DNA of 60,210 nt from Acanthaster planci (lineage: Eukaryota > Echinodermata > Asteroidea > Valvatida > Acanthasteridae): positions 2,172,773-2,232,982 of the forward strand of contig NW_019091367.1 in the NCBI RefSeq assembly GCF_001949145.1, read 5' to 3'. The notes below the pieces were generated by a model. It saw only the letters and a program-made list of their open reading frames with translations, made no database searches and had not been told where the DNA came from. Made by a program: the position numbers and the translations under genes. Of this stretch, positions 59,808-60,210 are shown piece after piece. The stretch's first letter is position 1; every line of letters starts with the position of its first letter.

Positions 59808-60210
59808 CAATAATAATTGACATTTATAAAGTGCCCAATCCATCAAGCTGCTCCCAGGAGCTGTACATCAAAATATAAATGAATAAATATAACCTGTATG
59901 TACCATAATTAAAATCAACACTAAGAAAGTAAAAATGCTTGTTTAAAAAGGTGCGTCTTCAGCCCGGTCTTAAAACTCTCGGCATTCCTAGACTCTCTAA
60001 AATGAACTTCAAGCTGGTTCCAGAGATGGGGACCAGCCACAGAAAACATCCTCTCACCAGCAGAAGACAGCCTAGTTTTTGGAAGAGTATGCCTGGATGA
60101 TTCCAGCACGGAACGAGTGAATCGACTAGGAAAGCAAATCACTTAAATAACTTGGAGCACTGTCGTGGAGACATTTAAAGATCAGGAGACACACTTTAAA
60201 ATCTACCCTA
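59808..60210 (-). mobile_element. CR1/L2-like LINE 3' end (continues past window)
   Basis: The minus strand reads VDFKVCLLIFKCLH and APSYLSDLL from the window edge. Then, after a broken stretch, it reads TRLSSAGERMFSVAGPHLWN and AESFKTGLKTHLFKQAF, ending at 59921. These are hallmark C-terminal segments of CR1/L2-like reverse-transcriptase proteins. The element ends near 59808 in a TTATAAATGTCAATTATTATT tail typical of this group. An in-frame stop near 60143 shows decay. Confidence 0.8.

Noticed and set aside
1-60210. Bacterial-style features: operons, CRISPR arrays, prophage, rRNA or tRNA
   Set aside because: Gene structure is intron-split and repeat-rich as in animals. No CRISPR-like regularly spaced repeats or RNA gene signatures were seen; the 4.4-5.1 and 7.7-8.2 kb repeat arrays are irregular and bounded by transposon ends.

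Overview
This is an intron-containing animal genome segment (about 60 kb), not a microbial one. Coding exons are short, bounded by GT/AG sites, and separated by introns of up to several kb full of decayed LINE, foldback and Penelope-like repeats. Scattered TACATG runs and TAGGCCTA motifs suggest a marine invertebrate, plausibly a non-vertebrate deuterostome. That assignment is an impression from composition, not a demonstrated identity.

The window is built like a mirror. At its outer edges are two paralogues of a family I do not recognise: left on the minus strand (exons at 6005-5877, 4182-4096 and 3412-3320) and right on the plus strand (57804-57967 and 58877-59021). Both give 103 readable residues, sharing a motif of the type V-x-PFL-[YF]-NGG-x-GK. 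Inside them is a cluster of secreted, Cys-rich, probably GPI-anchored proteins made of repeated PPC-like beta-sandwich domains. A four-domain gene lies on minus (18744-14058, 598 aa), a decayed first exon on plus (24084-24253), a two-domain gene on minus (36004-32614, 313 aa), and a four-domain gene on plus (42718-50111, 595 aa).

The cluster is two divergent pairs. The left pair is the minus four-domain gene plus the pseudogene. The right pair is the minus two-domain gene plus the plus four-domain gene. Each pair is an inverted copy of the other, and homology runs through introns and intergenic DNA (about 15.9-27.1 kb against 33.8-45.6 kb). Over this lies a second, direct-orientation copy: 12.8-15.7 kb matches 31.3-34.4 kb. 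The left four-domain gene is therefore a mosaic, its first three exons matching the plus-strand gene and its last two matching the two-domain gene. Within each four-domain gene the two C-type domains share private sequence, which looks like gene conversion.

The middle (27-33 kb) and the flanks (0-3 kb, 6-12.7 kb, 50-57 kb) are mostly noncoding. They hold LINE reverse-transcriptase remnants, foldback elements, minisatellites, a TIR element family with internal GATGTCGACATC-type repeats, a C2H2-like acidic ORF with one stop, and a near-perfect 87-bp-arm hairpin carrying a hammerhead-ribozyme-like core. No rRNA, tRNA or CRISPR array was seen. All homology statements come from reading the sequence by eye; no alignment or database search was run.
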